Source of the DNA: Luteibacter yeojuensis
Lineage (GTDB): Bacteria > Pseudomonadota > Gammaproteobacteria > Xanthomonadales > Rhodanobacteraceae
Assembly: GCF_000964085.1 (NCBI RefSeq)
Contig: NZ_JZRB01000025.1
Coordinates: forward strand, 1-64,000
Length of the DNA: 64,000 bases
Direction of reading: 5' to 3'
A model generated the notes under the pieces. The model was given only the letters and a program-made list of their open reading frames with translations. It did no database searches and was not told the DNA's origin. Made by a program: the position numbers and the translations under genes. This document shows, piece after piece, positions 27,170 through 35,801 of this stretch (the stretch's first letter is position 1; each line of letters begins with the position of its first letter).

Positions 27170-28714
27170 CTATGCATGGCGACTGGGCGCATCGCGGATC
27201 ATGAGCGCGGCCGCCACGGCGGAGAGCGCGGCCAGCACGGTCGAGACGACCATCACGGCGCGAAAGCCCGTGACGAATGCGGAACGTATCGCCGTTGTCG
27301 CGGCCCCGGCGCCCGTCGGCACATCGATGCCCGCCAGTTTCGCCCGCTGCGCCATGATGGCATCGACCGTGGCGGGTGACAGGTGCAAGCCGGCAAGGTT
27401 CACCTGCAGGGCGCCATCGAACGCATGGGTAAGCACGACGCCGAACACGGCGATGGCCACCAGCCCCGCGACGCGCGAGACCGCATTGTTGACGCCCGAT
27501 GCCGTGCCCGCCAAGCCAGGTTCCAGGGCGTTCATCACGGTCGTGGTCAATGGCGCGATGGTGATGCTCATGCCGAGGCCGAGCACGATGGACGCAGGAA
27601 AGAAGGTGGCCCAGTACGAGCCGCCCACCCCGGGCACGATGTAGAGCGCGAAACCACCCGAGGCGACCAGCGGGCCGATGATGAGCGGAAGCCGTGCACC
27701 CACCACCTCCACGAGGCGCCCCGCGACGCGTGACAGCACGAACATGATCACGACGAAGGGCAGCAGCGACGCGCCGGCCGCCGTCGCGCCGTAGCCCTGC
27801 ACCTGGATCAGGTTCAGCGGCACGAAGAACATGCTGCCGCCAAGCGACGCATACAGCAGCAGCGTCAGCAGGTTCGCGCCGGCGAAGTTGCGGTCGCGGA
27901 ACAGCGCCAGGGGGAGCATGGGCGACGCAACCCGCCGCTCGACCATGATGAACGCCATGAGCGCGACGGCGGCCACGACCGCCGCGCCGACGACAGCCGG
28001 TGCGAGCCAACCGTGGAGGGGTGCCTCGATCAAGGCGTAGACCACGCCCGCCAGGCCCAGCGTGGCCAACAGCGCACCGGCGATATCGACCCGCCCCGAC
28101 TCGGCGCCCCGGCTTTCCGGTACGCGCCACCGGCACAACGCGACCAGTGCGACACCCAGCGGCAGGTTGATCAGGAAGGCCCAGTGCCATGACACGTGTT
28201 CGACGAGGAACCCACCCAGCACCGGGCCTAGCGCCGCGGTGACGCCGCTGAACGCCGACCACGTGCCGATGGCCCTGCCACGTCGCTGCTTCGGGTAGGC
28301 GGATGTGATGAGCGAGAGGCTGCCCGGCACGAGCAATGCGGCCCCCAGGCCCTGGATGCCCCGCGCGACGATGAGCGCGCCGATACCCGGCGATGCCGCG
28401 CAAGCCGCCGACGCCAGTGTGAACACCACCGCGCCGATGGCGAACACCTTGCGCCGGCCCAGGCGGTCACCCAGCACGCCGCCCACGAGCAACAGCGCCG
28501 ATACCAGGAGTGCGTACGACTCCATCACCCATTGCGCGTCGGCCGTGGTGGCGTCCATGGCGTGCTGGATGGCGGGAAGCGCCACGTTGACGATCGTGCC
28601 ATCCATGAACGCCATGCCGGACCCAACGATGGCGGCCACGAGCGTCCAGCGCCGCGCCGCCTCACTGCAATCCACGGCGGTATCGGTGCCTGTGATGGCG
28701 GTGGCCGGCGTCAT
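27170..28714 (-). CDS. DHA2-family MFS transporter
   Basis: The 514-aa inner-membrane protein has 14 predicted helices. GSGMAFMDGTIVNVALPAIQ is the D1 motif of the family, GDRLGRRKVF is motif A, and GPVLGGFLVEHVSWHWAFLI is motif C with the family's WRW/HW ending. These proteins export drugs or metabolites against protons. No adaptor or outer-membrane partner is adjacent, so the substrate may be released to the periplasm. The ATG at 28714 is chosen; a longer frame adds 13 unlike residues. Confidence 0.9.
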   Translation of the reverse strand: MTPATAITGTDTAVDCSEAARRWTLVAAIVGSGMAFMDGTIVNVALPAIQHAMDATTADAQWVMESYALLVSALLLVGGVLGDRLGRRKVFAIGAVVFTLASAACAASPGIGALIVARGIQGLGAALLVPGSLSLITSAYPKQRRGRAIGTWSAFSGVTAALGPVLGGFLVEHVSWHWAFLINLPLGVALVALCRWRVPESRGAESGRVDIAGALLATLGLAGVVYALIEAPLHGWLAPAVVGAAVVAAVALMAFIMVERRVASPMLPLALFRDRNFAGANLLTLLLYASLGGSMFFVPLNLIQVQGYGATAAGASLLPFVVIMFVLSRVAGRLVEVVGARLPLIIGPLVASGGFALYIVPGVGGSYWATFFPASIVLGLGMSITIAPLTTTVMNALEPGLAGTASGVNNAVSRVAGLVAIAVFGVVLTHAFDGALQVNLAGLHLSPATVDAIMAQRAKLAGIDVPTGAGAATTAIRSAFVTGFRAVMVVSTVLAALSAVAAALMIRDAPSRHA

Positions 28715-28874
28715 GGGTTGAGCATAGCGCGTCCGGCCACGGCGGGCTGACACAGGCTCGGATGCCGCCTACGCAACGTGTCGGTGCGGGCCTACGCGAC
28801 ACGCCTGAAAACGCGGCTATGGTCGTCCCATCGTGTTTGCCACGCTATGCGGAGACCACACAGGGGGCACGCGC

Positions 28875-29258
28875 ATGGCTTGGTTCATCGTAACGCTGGT
28901 TGTGCCTGGTGTTACGCCCGCATTCTTCTTCTGGCTTCTTTGGGCCGTCAAATGGAACCGCAGGCGTGATGTGCATCCCTTTCTCATGGTGAAGGACGGT
29001 CAACTCGGATGGTCGACCATCGCCCTCTGCTCCGCGGCACTCCTCGAAGTGCCTGCCGGCTGGCCCATTGTCCGGGGGCTTTTGGTCCTGCTGATCATTG
29101 TCTCCGCCATGTGGGCAGTGGTTGGTGCCATGGAGCCGGTCCCCTACCCAGATACGCCGCCTGGCGGGCGGAATCTGTGGCGGCTTTCGCTAACGGCCTA
29201 CGTGGCGGCCTCGGCCACGTTCGCCTTCGTCCACTACCAAGCATGGAGCTTCTCCTGA
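28875..29258 (+). CDS. small membrane protein, second copy of the KDGQL module
   Basis: The 127-aa protein has about four hydrophobic segments. RRDVHPFLMVKDGQLGWS lies after the first helix and aligns with RRAHFSPLLIVKDGQLAWA of the 144-aa protein at 11959-12393, so the genes are paralogues about 17 kb apart. Its stop overlaps the start of the following 70-aa gene (TGATG), which implies translational coupling. No domain name can be attached. Confidence 0.65.
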   Translation: MAWFIVTLVVPGVTPAFFFWLLWAVKWNRRRDVHPFLMVKDGQLGWSTIALCSAALLEVPAGWPIVRGLLVLLIIVSAMWAVVGAMEPVPYPDTPPGGRNLWRLSLTAYVAASATFAFVHYQAWSFS

Positions 29259-29470
29259 TGAACGAGCACACGCCCATCGCCAAGCCTGCCACCTGGCGCT
29301 CGCCGTACACCGTACGGGTCTACCGCGTCGCCACGCCGGTCCGCATGCACTACCACGTGGCCGCGCACCCGTTCTCTCCCCACCGCAACCTCCTGGTCAA
29401 CGGCCTTGGCGCCCTGCTCGCGCTGTACGCGCTGGTCACCATCGTCTCCACCGTGTTCTTCAGCGCATGA
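29258..29470 (+). CDS. 70-aa membrane protein of the KDGQL module
   Basis: The protein has a basic, His/Pro-rich N-terminal half (VRMHYHVAAHPFSPHRNLLV) and one C-terminal hydrophobic helix (about 47-68). Its ATG overlaps the preceding stop in TGATG. It is equivalent in position to the 45-aa single-pass protein at 12404-12541, although the sequences are not obviously alike. The function is unknown. Confidence 0.6.
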   Translation: MNEHTPIAKPATWRSPYTVRVYRVATPVRMHYHVAAHPFSPHRNLLVNGLGALLALYALVTIVSTVFFSA

Positions 29471-29547
29471 CTGCCCGCGCCTACCCGGTGGCCCACGCCG
29501 CCCAGCTCGCATTTGACAATTTCCACGACGTCGACATCCTGTCCTTC

Positions 29548-30327
29548 ATGAGCGAAATGACGAATCTGCAATGGGAGCGCCCGCACCGCGTCGTGCTGGT
29601 GACGGGCGGCAGCCGCGGCATCGGCCGCGCCACCGCCGAACTGGCCGCGTCGCAAGGCTGGAAGGTGGGGGTCAACTACGCGCGCGATACCGATGCCGCC
29701 GACGAGGTCGTCGCGGCCATCCGGCATGCGGGCGGCTCCGCCGTGGGCCTGCGGGGCGACATCACCCGGGAAACGGATGTCATCACGCTCTTCGACAGCC
29801 TGGCGGAGGCCTTCGGCCCGGTCACCGCGCTCGTCAACAACGCCGGTATCGTCGCGCCTGCCGCCCCCCTTGCCGACATGGATATCGCACGCCTCCGCAC
29901 CATGTTCGACACGAACATCCTGGGCTCCTACCTCTGCGCGCGCGAAGCGGTGCGCCGTATCGCCACCGATCGTGGCGGCCCGGGCGGTGCCATCGTCAAC
30001 GTGTCGTCCGCCGCCGCGCGCCTGGGTTCGCCCAACGAATACGTCGACTACGCCGGCTCCAAGGGGGCCATCGATACGCTCACCATCGGCCTTGCCAGGG
30101 AGATGGCCAGCCGGGGCGTCCGCGTCAATGCGGTGCGCCCGGGCATCACCGATACCGATATCCACGCCAGCGGCGGCCAGCCGGATCGCGCATGGCGCCG
30201 CGGGGCCACGGTGCCGCTCGGCCGGCCTGGCCGGGCGCACGAAATCGCCACCGCCATCGTCTGGCTTCTTTCCGACGAGGCCTCGTACACCACGGGCTCC
30301 ATTCTCGACGTCGCGGGCGGCCTATGA
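29548..30327 (+). CDS. short-chain dehydrogenase/reductase
   Basis: The protein is about 259 aa and has a Rossmann fold. TGGSRGIG is the cofactor motif, NNAGI is conserved, VNVSSAAARLG contains the catalytic Ser, and YAGSKGAID carries the YxxxK pair. The closing region is ASYTTGSILDVAGGL. The end of the preceding gene overlaps a longer possible frame, so the start is uncertain: ATG 29548 or 29557. TTGACA at 29512-29517 followed after 17 nt by ATCCTG may be its promoter, which would make the leader very short. The substrate is not predictable. Confidence 0.85.
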   Translation: MSEMTNLQWERPHRVVLVTGGSRGIGRATAELAASQGWKVGVNYARDTDAADEVVAAIRHAGGSAVGLRGDITRETDVITLFDSLAEAFGPVTALVNNAGIVAPAAPLADMDIARLRTMFDTNILGSYLCAREAVRRIATDRGGPGGAIVNVSSAAARLGSPNEYVDYAGSKGAIDTLTIGLAREMASRGVRVNAVRPGITDTDIHASGGQPDRAWRRGATVPLGRPGRAHEIATAIVWLLSDEASYTTGSILDVAGGL

Positions 30328-30342
30328 TCCGCCCGGCGGCCC

Positions 30343-31143
30343 TCAGTTCGTGGCGAGGTCCACCGACGCTTCGGCCGTCAACGGCAGGAAGGTAAAGCTT
30401 TCCTGCAAATAGAGGCGCACTGAACTGGCGTCGTGGGTGTCATAGCCGATCGACACGTCCTGGCCCAGGTGCAGTTCGTAGTCACCGCCGCGCGCCGTCA
30501 CCAGCAGGCCACCCTCGATGGCGGGCGCCCACACGATGCCTCCGTTGAGCATGCCGTGCAGCTCGCGGTACACCGGGTAGCCCTCGTCGGTGGCCCCGTT
30601 CAGTGCGGCGTACGCCCTGGCCCCCAGCGCGAGCCGGTACGGGCCATTCACGCCCGCCAGCCGCAGTTCGCTCAACGCCTTGGCCACCGCGCGCGGGTAC
30701 GCCGCGATGTCGGCAGGCAAGGCGACCGGCTTGTTGTCGGTGGCTTCGCGGATACCCGTGATGCCACCCGCCTTGTAGCCATCGAACACCGCGCGGTCCT
30801 CGGCAAACGCCAGCGCCTTCGCGGCATCCTTCAGCGGCTGCAGGTCAGGGTCGTTCGAACCACGCGCCACGCCATCCAGTTCATCGCGCGAAAGCGTGAA
30901 CGGCACGCGCAACTCCACCAGCGAGGCCACCTGGCGCTGCAACGCACGGATACCCTCCCCCGGCGCCGCCACCTCACGGACGTGGCCCGTGGCCACGCCG
31001 CCGTAATCGTAGCCACGCGGGCCGATGACATCGACCATGCGCCGGGCGGCCATGTATTCCTTCAGCGTGCGGGTGGCTTCGTCGTCGATCTGCTTCCACG
31101 CGCCACCGCTGATGGGCGCGAGCTCTCGGAAAAGGTTACCCAT
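30343..31143 (-). CDS. encapsulin shell protein (family 1)
   Basis: The 266-aa HK97-fold protein assembles into an icosahedral protein shell that holds an enzyme cargo. The start MGNLFRELAPISGGAWKQID, the ARRMVDVIGPRGYDYGGVATG segment (about 33-53) and the late YELHLGQDVSIGYDTHDASS region match Linocin-M18/CFP29-type encapsulins. Its start overlaps the end of the DyP peroxidase gene by 8 nt. That peroxidase ends in an encapsulin-targeting peptide, so cargo and shell are co-expressed. Length and ends look complete. Confidence 0.94.
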   Translation of the reverse strand: MGNLFRELAPISGGAWKQIDDEATRTLKEYMAARRMVDVIGPRGYDYGGVATGHVREVAAPGEGIRALQRQVASLVELRVPFTLSRDELDGVARGSNDPDLQPLKDAAKALAFAEDRAVFDGYKAGGITGIREATDNKPVALPADIAAYPRAVAKALSELRLAGVNGPYRLALGARAYAALNGATDEGYPVYRELHGMLNGGIVWAPAIEGGLLVTARGGDYELHLGQDVSIGYDTHDASSVRLYLQESFTFLPLTAEASVDLATN

Positions 31144-32173
31144 CGGTGTTCTCCATGCGGATGGCACCGATACCCAGCGAGCCATCGCCCGCGCTGCCGG
31201 TGCCGTTGGTGTCAGGATCGGGGCTTGCACCCGTCGCGCCCGGTGCGTCCGGAATGGCGGCAAGGAAGCTGGCGGCCGGCACGAAGAAGAGGCAACCCGT
31301 CCTGGCGGTACTGAAATCGAGCAGGCGGTCGTAGTTGCCCGGCGGATTACCGACGAACATGTTGTCGAGCATCTTTTCCGTCCGCGAAGGCGAGCGCGCG
31401 TAGCCGATGAAATACGTACCGAACTCGCCCTTGCCGACGTCGCCGAACGGCATGTTGTCGCGAACGATATCCAGTTCCTCGCCGTTTTCGACGATGGTGG
31501 TGAGGTTGTTATGGGCGTATGAGGGCTTGGCCGCGTCGTCGAGTTCGATATCCGAAAGCTTGTGCCGCCCGACGATTTTCTCCTGCGCCTCGACCGGCAC
31601 CTCGTTCCAGCGCTTCAGGTCGTGGAAGTATTTCTGCACGATGACGTAGCTGCCGCCCGCGAACGCCGGGTCTTCGTCGGCGACCACCGCCGCCTCCACG
31701 GCTTCGATGCCCACGGGGTTTTCGGTGCCATCGACGAAACCGATGAGGTCGCGGTCGTCGAAGTACTTGAAGCCATGCACCTCGTCCACCACCTGCACGG
31801 CACCCTCCAGCCTGGCAAGCACCTGCGTGGCCAGTTCGAAGCAAAGATCCATGCGCCGCGCCCGGATGTGGAGCAGCACGTCGCCGGGGGTCGAGGGCGC
31901 GTGGTGCACGCCATTGATCTCCCGGAACGGGTGGAGCTCGGCAGGGCGCGGGCCGGCGAACAGGCGGTCCCACACCGAGGAGCCGAACGCCATGACGCAG
32001 GAAAGCTGGCCGTCCAGATCGCGGAAACCCACGGCCCGCAGCAGGCCGGCCAGGTCACCGCATATGCCGCGCACGGCCCCGGCGGCCGCCGTGCCCGGGT
32101 TCACGGTCAGCACCAGGAACATGGCCGATCGCGAGAGCGTGGCCACCACCGGCTGCGGGACTACATTCGCCAC
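31136..32173 (-). CDS. DyP-type haem peroxidase, encapsulin cargo
   Basis: The 345-aa enzyme is a dye-decolourising peroxidase. The GxxDG motif appears as GFVDGTENP, a His in KPSYAHNNLT is the likely proximal haem ligand, and FGTYFIGYARSP carries the distal-side Arg region. After a Pro/Gly/Asp-rich linker (about 312-328) the C-terminus DGSLGIGAIRMENTDG matches the established encapsulin targeting peptide (DGSLGIGSLK-like). It starts at GTG with AAGG upstream and precedes the encapsulin gene with an 8-nt overlap. Family members are linked to oxidative stress; the native substrate is unknown. Confidence 0.94.
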   Translation of the reverse strand: MANVVPQPVVATLSRSAMFLVLTVNPGTAAAGAVRGICGDLAGLLRAVGFRDLDGQLSCVMAFGSSVWDRLFAGPRPAELHPFREINGVHHAPSTPGDVLLHIRARRMDLCFELATQVLARLEGAVQVVDEVHGFKYFDDRDLIGFVDGTENPVGIEAVEAAVVADEDPAFAGGSYVIVQKYFHDLKRWNEVPVEAQEKIVGRHKLSDIELDDAAKPSYAHNNLTTIVENGEELDIVRDNMPFGDVGKGEFGTYFIGYARSPSRTEKMLDNMFVGNPPGNYDRLLDFSTARTGCLFFVPAASFLAAIPDAPGATGASPDPDTNGTGSAGDGSLGIGAIRMENTDG

Positions 32174-32277
32174 GGGACAGGCCTTGTCGGGTTACAGACG
32201 CCGAGCATCCGTCACGCGCCCATGGCGTGGCAAGTGCTAAAACACGCGCCTCGCCATTCGCGTCCCGGGGAGCTGCC

Positions 32278-32754
32278 ATGCGCCATGTCACGGGCTATTT
32301 CAGGAACCAGGGCGAAGCGGCCTCGGTGGTCAGCCGGCTGCTGGGCCGCGGCGTGCCGCGCGAGCACGTGTTCACCCTCAACGAAGACGACTTCCGCGGC
32401 CTGCCGATCCGCGGCGGCCACGCTGACGACAAGGCCGACCACACCACCGGCGAGCTGCGCAGGAAACTCATCGCGGCGCTGGCCTCGGGGCGGCCCGAGG
32501 CGATCGGCAACAGCGTGGTCACGGTTGTCGCCGGCAGCGGATGGAGCGACCTCAGCCTGCGCGCCATGATGGAAGAAGGCGGTGCCGAGTCGGTGATCGC
32601 CGACGGCGAACTCAACGCCGGGGAAGCCGGCGATGAAGCGCTCGCCACGCCCGACGGCACCGCGCGCGACGTAAACCGGGCCATCGAAGCCTCGCGCCGC
32701 GGCGCGGCCGGTAACACGCACCTGCACCACCAGGGGGCAACGCCGTCGCCCTAA
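32278..32754 (+). CDS. hypothetical stress-type protein, 158 aa
   Basis: The protein begins MRHVTGYFRNQGEAASVVSR with a small alpha/beta fold (about 1-100) that recalls the N-terminal half of general-stress 17M/YflT-like domains (residue pattern with GVPREHVFTLNEDD). This resemblance is weak. The C-terminal third is acidic then basic and low in complexity (ARDVNRAIEASRRGAAGNTH). GGGGAG precedes the ATG. It is divergent from the DyP-encapsulin pair, with 104 bp between, and overlaps the convergent YkgJ-type gene by 4 nt. Confidence 0.55.
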   Translation: MRHVTGYFRNQGEAASVVSRLLGRGVPREHVFTLNEDDFRGLPIRGGHADDKADHTTGELRRKLIAALASGRPEAIGNSVVTVVAGSGWSDLSLRAMMEEGGAESVIADGELNAGEAGDEALATPDGTARDVNRAIEASRRGAAGNTHLHHQGATPSP

Positions 32755-33521
32755 GCGTCGACGAACGCCACGAAGCGGCGGCCTTCCGCAAGGTCCACCG
32801 ATTGCGTGGCACGGGCGCCCGCGGACTCGAGCAGCCACATGGTGCGCAGCCGGTGTGAGACGAGGGTCCAGGGTGGCGCGTGCTCGGTGCCGGTGGTGGC
32901 ACGGGCCGCCAGCGTGGCTTCCAGTGCCTCCCTCAGGTGCGCCGGCGCCGGCGAATACACCACGGTGCCCTCGTTGCTGAGGCCCGCCTCCGTGATCCCG
33001 AGGCGTGCGCAAAGGTCACCCTTGGCCATCGCCTCCTCGTAGTCATCCTCGCGACGGCGCACGACAGCGGCGGCGACCACGGGGTCAGCCCATGTGCCGT
33101 CGTCGTTCTGCAGCACCTCGCGCTGCTGCCATGCCTCGGGCGGGCACAGCTTGATCGCCGGGTCGACGCTGATGAATGGATTTACCTCCGCAGGGTAAAC
33201 GCGGCACGCCGTGGGCCGGCGCTCGTAGATGCCGCAGCCCATGTCCTCGCGCAGGTTCGGGCAGGCACCGGAAAAACTTGCGACCAGGGTGACGATGACG
33301 CGTACCGGGAGGCTGCCGCTGGCGGCAAGGAACGAGCGTTTGCGCTTGTGCCATGCAAGGCCGTTGTCGGCGGCGGGTTCTTCCGGCCACGGGATGGCTT
33401 CGCAGAAGACCTCGACGCTCCCGCCGTTCTCGATCCACGTCAGCGACTCGGCAAGGCTGAGCGGCAAGCGCAACCCATGGCAGCAGCGGCCGCACATGGT
33501 GCAGGAAAAATGAAGGGGCAT
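32751..33521 (-). CDS. YkgJ-family cysteine-cluster protein
   Basis: The 256-aa protein starts with CTMCGRCCHG (Cys7, 10, 13, 14) and later has GACPNLREDMGCGIYERRPTAC, the two-part Cys pattern of the YkgJ/CxxCxxCC family, whose members probably bind zinc or an iron-sulfur cluster. The family role is poorly known. The C-terminal 110 residues are not conserved in an obvious way. It is divergent from the flavin monooxygenase at 33619, and its 3' end overlaps the neighbouring gene by 4 nt. Confidence 0.82.
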   Translation of the reverse strand: MPLHFSCTMCGRCCHGLRLPLSLAESLTWIENGGSVEVFCEAIPWPEEPAADNGLAWHKRKRSFLAASGSLPVRVIVTLVASFSGACPNLREDMGCGIYERRPTACRVYPAEVNPFISVDPAIKLCPPEAWQQREVLQNDDGTWADPVVAAAVVRRREDDYEEAMAKGDLCARLGITEAGLSNEGTVVYSPAPAHLREALEATLAARATTGTEHAPPWTLVSHRLRTMWLLESAGARATQSVDLAEGRRFVAFVDA

Positions 33522-33588
33522 CGTGGGCGACCCATGGGCGATCCCTGCATTCTATAGGTTCGCGATGCCGCCTAAAATCAGGTCGATA

Positions 33589-33603
33589 ATGGAACGACAT
33601 TCC
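33589..33603. promoter_or_regulatory. candidate operator ahead of the flavin monooxygenase
   Basis: TGGAACGACATTCCA is a perfect 5-bp dyad with a 5-nt centre, immediately after GATAAT (33585-33590), a possible -10 box. A repressor bound here would block the promoter region of the gene starting at 33619. The regulator is not identified. Confidence 0.35.
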
Positions 33604-33618
33604 ACTGTGAGCCTTCCC

Positions 33619-34743
33619 ATGCTTTTCCCCATCGCCATCATCGGCGCCGGCCTTGGCGGCCTCGTGCTTGCCCGTGTCCTGCACGTGCACGGCATCCCCT
33701 CGGTCGTGTACGAAGCCGACGCCTCCCCTGATGCCCGCCCCCAGGGCGGCATGCTCGACATCCACGACTTCAACGGGCAGGTGGCCCTGAAGGCCGCTGG
33801 CCTGTACGACGCCTTCCTGGGCCTCGTGCACCCGGGTGGCGAAGCGACGCGCGTGTTGGCTCACGATGGCACGGTGCTTTACGACAAGGCCGATGATGGA
33901 AACGGCGGCCGGCCCGAGGTGCCGCGCGGCGCGCTTCGGCAGATGCTGCTCGACGCGCTGCCGGCGGGCACCATCGCATGGGGCAAGAAGGTCGCCAGCG
34001 TCGTCGGGAACGGCGATGGCACGCATGCCGTGACGTTTGCCGATGGGGATACCGCGACGACGTCCCTGCTGGTCGGCGCTGATGGCGCCTGGTCGCGCGT
34101 GCGGCCGCTGCTCACCGACGCCGCGCCGGCCTACGCCGGGTTTTCCTTCGTCGAAACCTGGCTGCGTGATGTCGACGCGCTCTACCCGGCGTCGGCCGAG
34201 GCCGTGGGTGGCGGTTCGTTCTTCGCACTGCAGCCCGGCAAGGGCATCTTCGCCCACCGCGAGCCCGATGCCGTGATCCACACCTATGTCGCCCTCTGCC
34301 GCCCGGAGAGCTGGTTCGACGCCATCGATTTTCGTAGCGCGGACAGCGCCGTGCCGCCTATCGCGGCAGAATTCGACGGTTGGGCGCCCGCGCTACGCGC
34401 CCTTCTCACCGAAGGCGATGGCGCCCCCGTGCTCCGGCGCATCCACGCCCTGCCCACCGGCCTACGCTGGCTGCGCGTGCCGGGCGTGACGCTGATCGGC
34501 GATGCCGCCCACCTGATGCCGCCCTCCGGCGAGGGCGCCAACCTCGCCATGGAGGACGGCGCGGAACTGGCGCTCGCCATCGCGGCGAACCGGGACGACA
34601 TCGAAGCTGCCCTTGCGAACTACGAAGACGCGATGTTCGCGCGCGCCGAAAAGTCCGCCAACGAGGCGGCGGAACTGACCGGCATCCTGTTTGGCGCTGG
34701 CGTCCCCGGTAGCCTGGTGCACATGTTCAGCGCGCACGCGTAG
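33619..34743 (+). CDS. FAD-dependent monooxygenase (PHBH/TetX-like)
   Basis: The 374-aa protein is a group A flavin hydroxylase. IAIIGAGLGGL (about 5-15) is the dinucleotide-binding motif, a DG-type segment lies at LLVGADGAWS, and GDAAHLMPPSGEGANLAMEDG is the FAD-pyrophosphate block shared with TetX and related enzymes. It should hydroxylate an aromatic or polycyclic substrate, possibly a xenobiotic; resistance is not shown. The start at ATG 33619 begins the fold. An earlier ATG at 33589 adds ten residues (MERHSTVSLP) and overlaps the candidate operator, so the shorter form is preferred. Confidence 0.85.
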   Translation: MLFPIAIIGAGLGGLVLARVLHVHGIPSVVYEADASPDARPQGGMLDIHDFNGQVALKAAGLYDAFLGLVHPGGEATRVLAHDGTVLYDKADDGNGGRPEVPRGALRQMLLDALPAGTIAWGKKVASVVGNGDGTHAVTFADGDTATTSLLVGADGAWSRVRPLLTDAAPAYAGFSFVETWLRDVDALYPASAEAVGGGSFFALQPGKGIFAHREPDAVIHTYVALCRPESWFDAIDFRSADSAVPPIAAEFDGWAPALRALLTEGDGAPVLRRIHALPTGLRWLRVPGVTLIGDAAHLMPPSGEGANLAMEDGAELALAIAANRDDIEAALANYEDAMFARAEKSANEAAELTGILFGAGVPGSLVHMFSAHA

Positions 34744-34784
34744 CGGGCGTATAGTCCGGGGATTACCCTTGCCTTGGCACCCCC

Positions 34785-35801
34785 ATGAAACGCATCGGCT
34801 TCCTCTCCTTCGGCCACTGGACCGATTCGCCGCATTCGGCGACGCGCTCGGGCCGAGATGTCTTGCAGCAGTCCATCGACCTGGCGGTTGCCGCAGAAGA
34901 AGTCGGCGTGGACGGCGCCTACTTCCGGGTCCACCACTTCGCCAACCAGCTGGCCTCGCCCTTCCCGCTCCTGGCCGCCATCGGCGCGCGCACCCAGCGC
35001 ATCGAGATCGGCACGGGCGTCATCGACATGCGCTACGAGAACCCGCTCTACATGCTGGAGACCGCCGGCGCCGCGGACCTCATCAGCAACGGCCGCCTGC
35101 AGCTGGGCATCAGCCGCGGTTCGCCGGAACAGGTGATCGATGGCTGGCGGTACTTCGGCTACGAACCCGCCGAGGGCGAGACGGACGCCGACATGGGCCG
35201 CCGGCACGCCGAGGTGTTCCTGCAGCTGCTCGATGGCAAGGGATTCGCCGAACCGAATCCGAACCCGATGTTCCCCAACCCGCCGGGGCTGCTTCGCCTC
35301 GAGCCGCACCCCGAAGGCCTGCGCGACCGCATCTGGTGGGGCTCCAGCTCCAACGCCACCGCCGTGTGGGCGGCGAAACTTGGCATGAACCTGCAGAGTT
35401 CGACGCTGAAGGCCAACGAGACGAACGAGGCCTTGCACATCCAGCAGGCGAAGCAGATCAAGGCCTACCGCGCCGCCTGGGCCGAGGCCGGCCACGCCCG
35501 CGAACCGCGTGTCTCGGTGCTGCGTTCGATCTTCCCGCTCATGAACGATACCGACCGCGCCTATTTCGGCCGTAGCAAGAGCAGCGACCAGGTCGGCTTC
35601 ATCGACAACATGGAAGCCGTGTTCGGCCGCACGTATGCCGCCGAACCCGACGTGCTGGCGAAGGAACTGGCGGAAGACCAGGCCATCGCCGAAGCCGATA
35701 CCATCCTGCTCGCCGTGCCCAACCAGCTGGGTGTCGACTACAACGTGCACCTGCTCGAATCGATGCTCAAGCACGTGGCACCGGCGCTGGGATGGCGATG
35801 A
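34785..35801 (+). CDS. luciferase-like flavin-dependent monooxygenase (LLM class)
   Basis: The 338-aa TIM-barrel protein uses FMN and is related to bacterial luciferase and alkanal monooxygenases. Visible signatures are VDGAYFRVHHFANQLASPFP, the strand IEIGTGVIDMRYENPLYMLE, a glycine-rich phosphate site in RLQLGISRGSPEQV and WWGSSSNATAVWAAKLGMNL. Length and start (ATG 34785) match the CE1758-type subgroup. It overlaps the racemase gene by 4 nt (ATGA), so the pair forms an operon. Its substrate is unknown. Confidence 0.87.
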   Translation: MKRIGFLSFGHWTDSPHSATRSGRDVLQQSIDLAVAAEEVGVDGAYFRVHHFANQLASPFPLLAAIGARTQRIEIGTGVIDMRYENPLYMLETAGAADLISNGRLQLGISRGSPEQVIDGWRYFGYEPAEGETDADMGRRHAEVFLQLLDGKGFAEPNPNPMFPNPPGLLRLEPHPEGLRDRIWWGSSSNATAVWAAKLGMNLQSSTLKANETNEALHIQQAKQIKAYRAAWAEAGHAREPRVSVLRSIFPLMNDTDRAYFGRSKSSDQVGFIDNMEAVFGRTYAAEPDVLAKELAEDQAIAEADTILLAVPNQLGVDYNVHLLESMLKHVAPALGWR

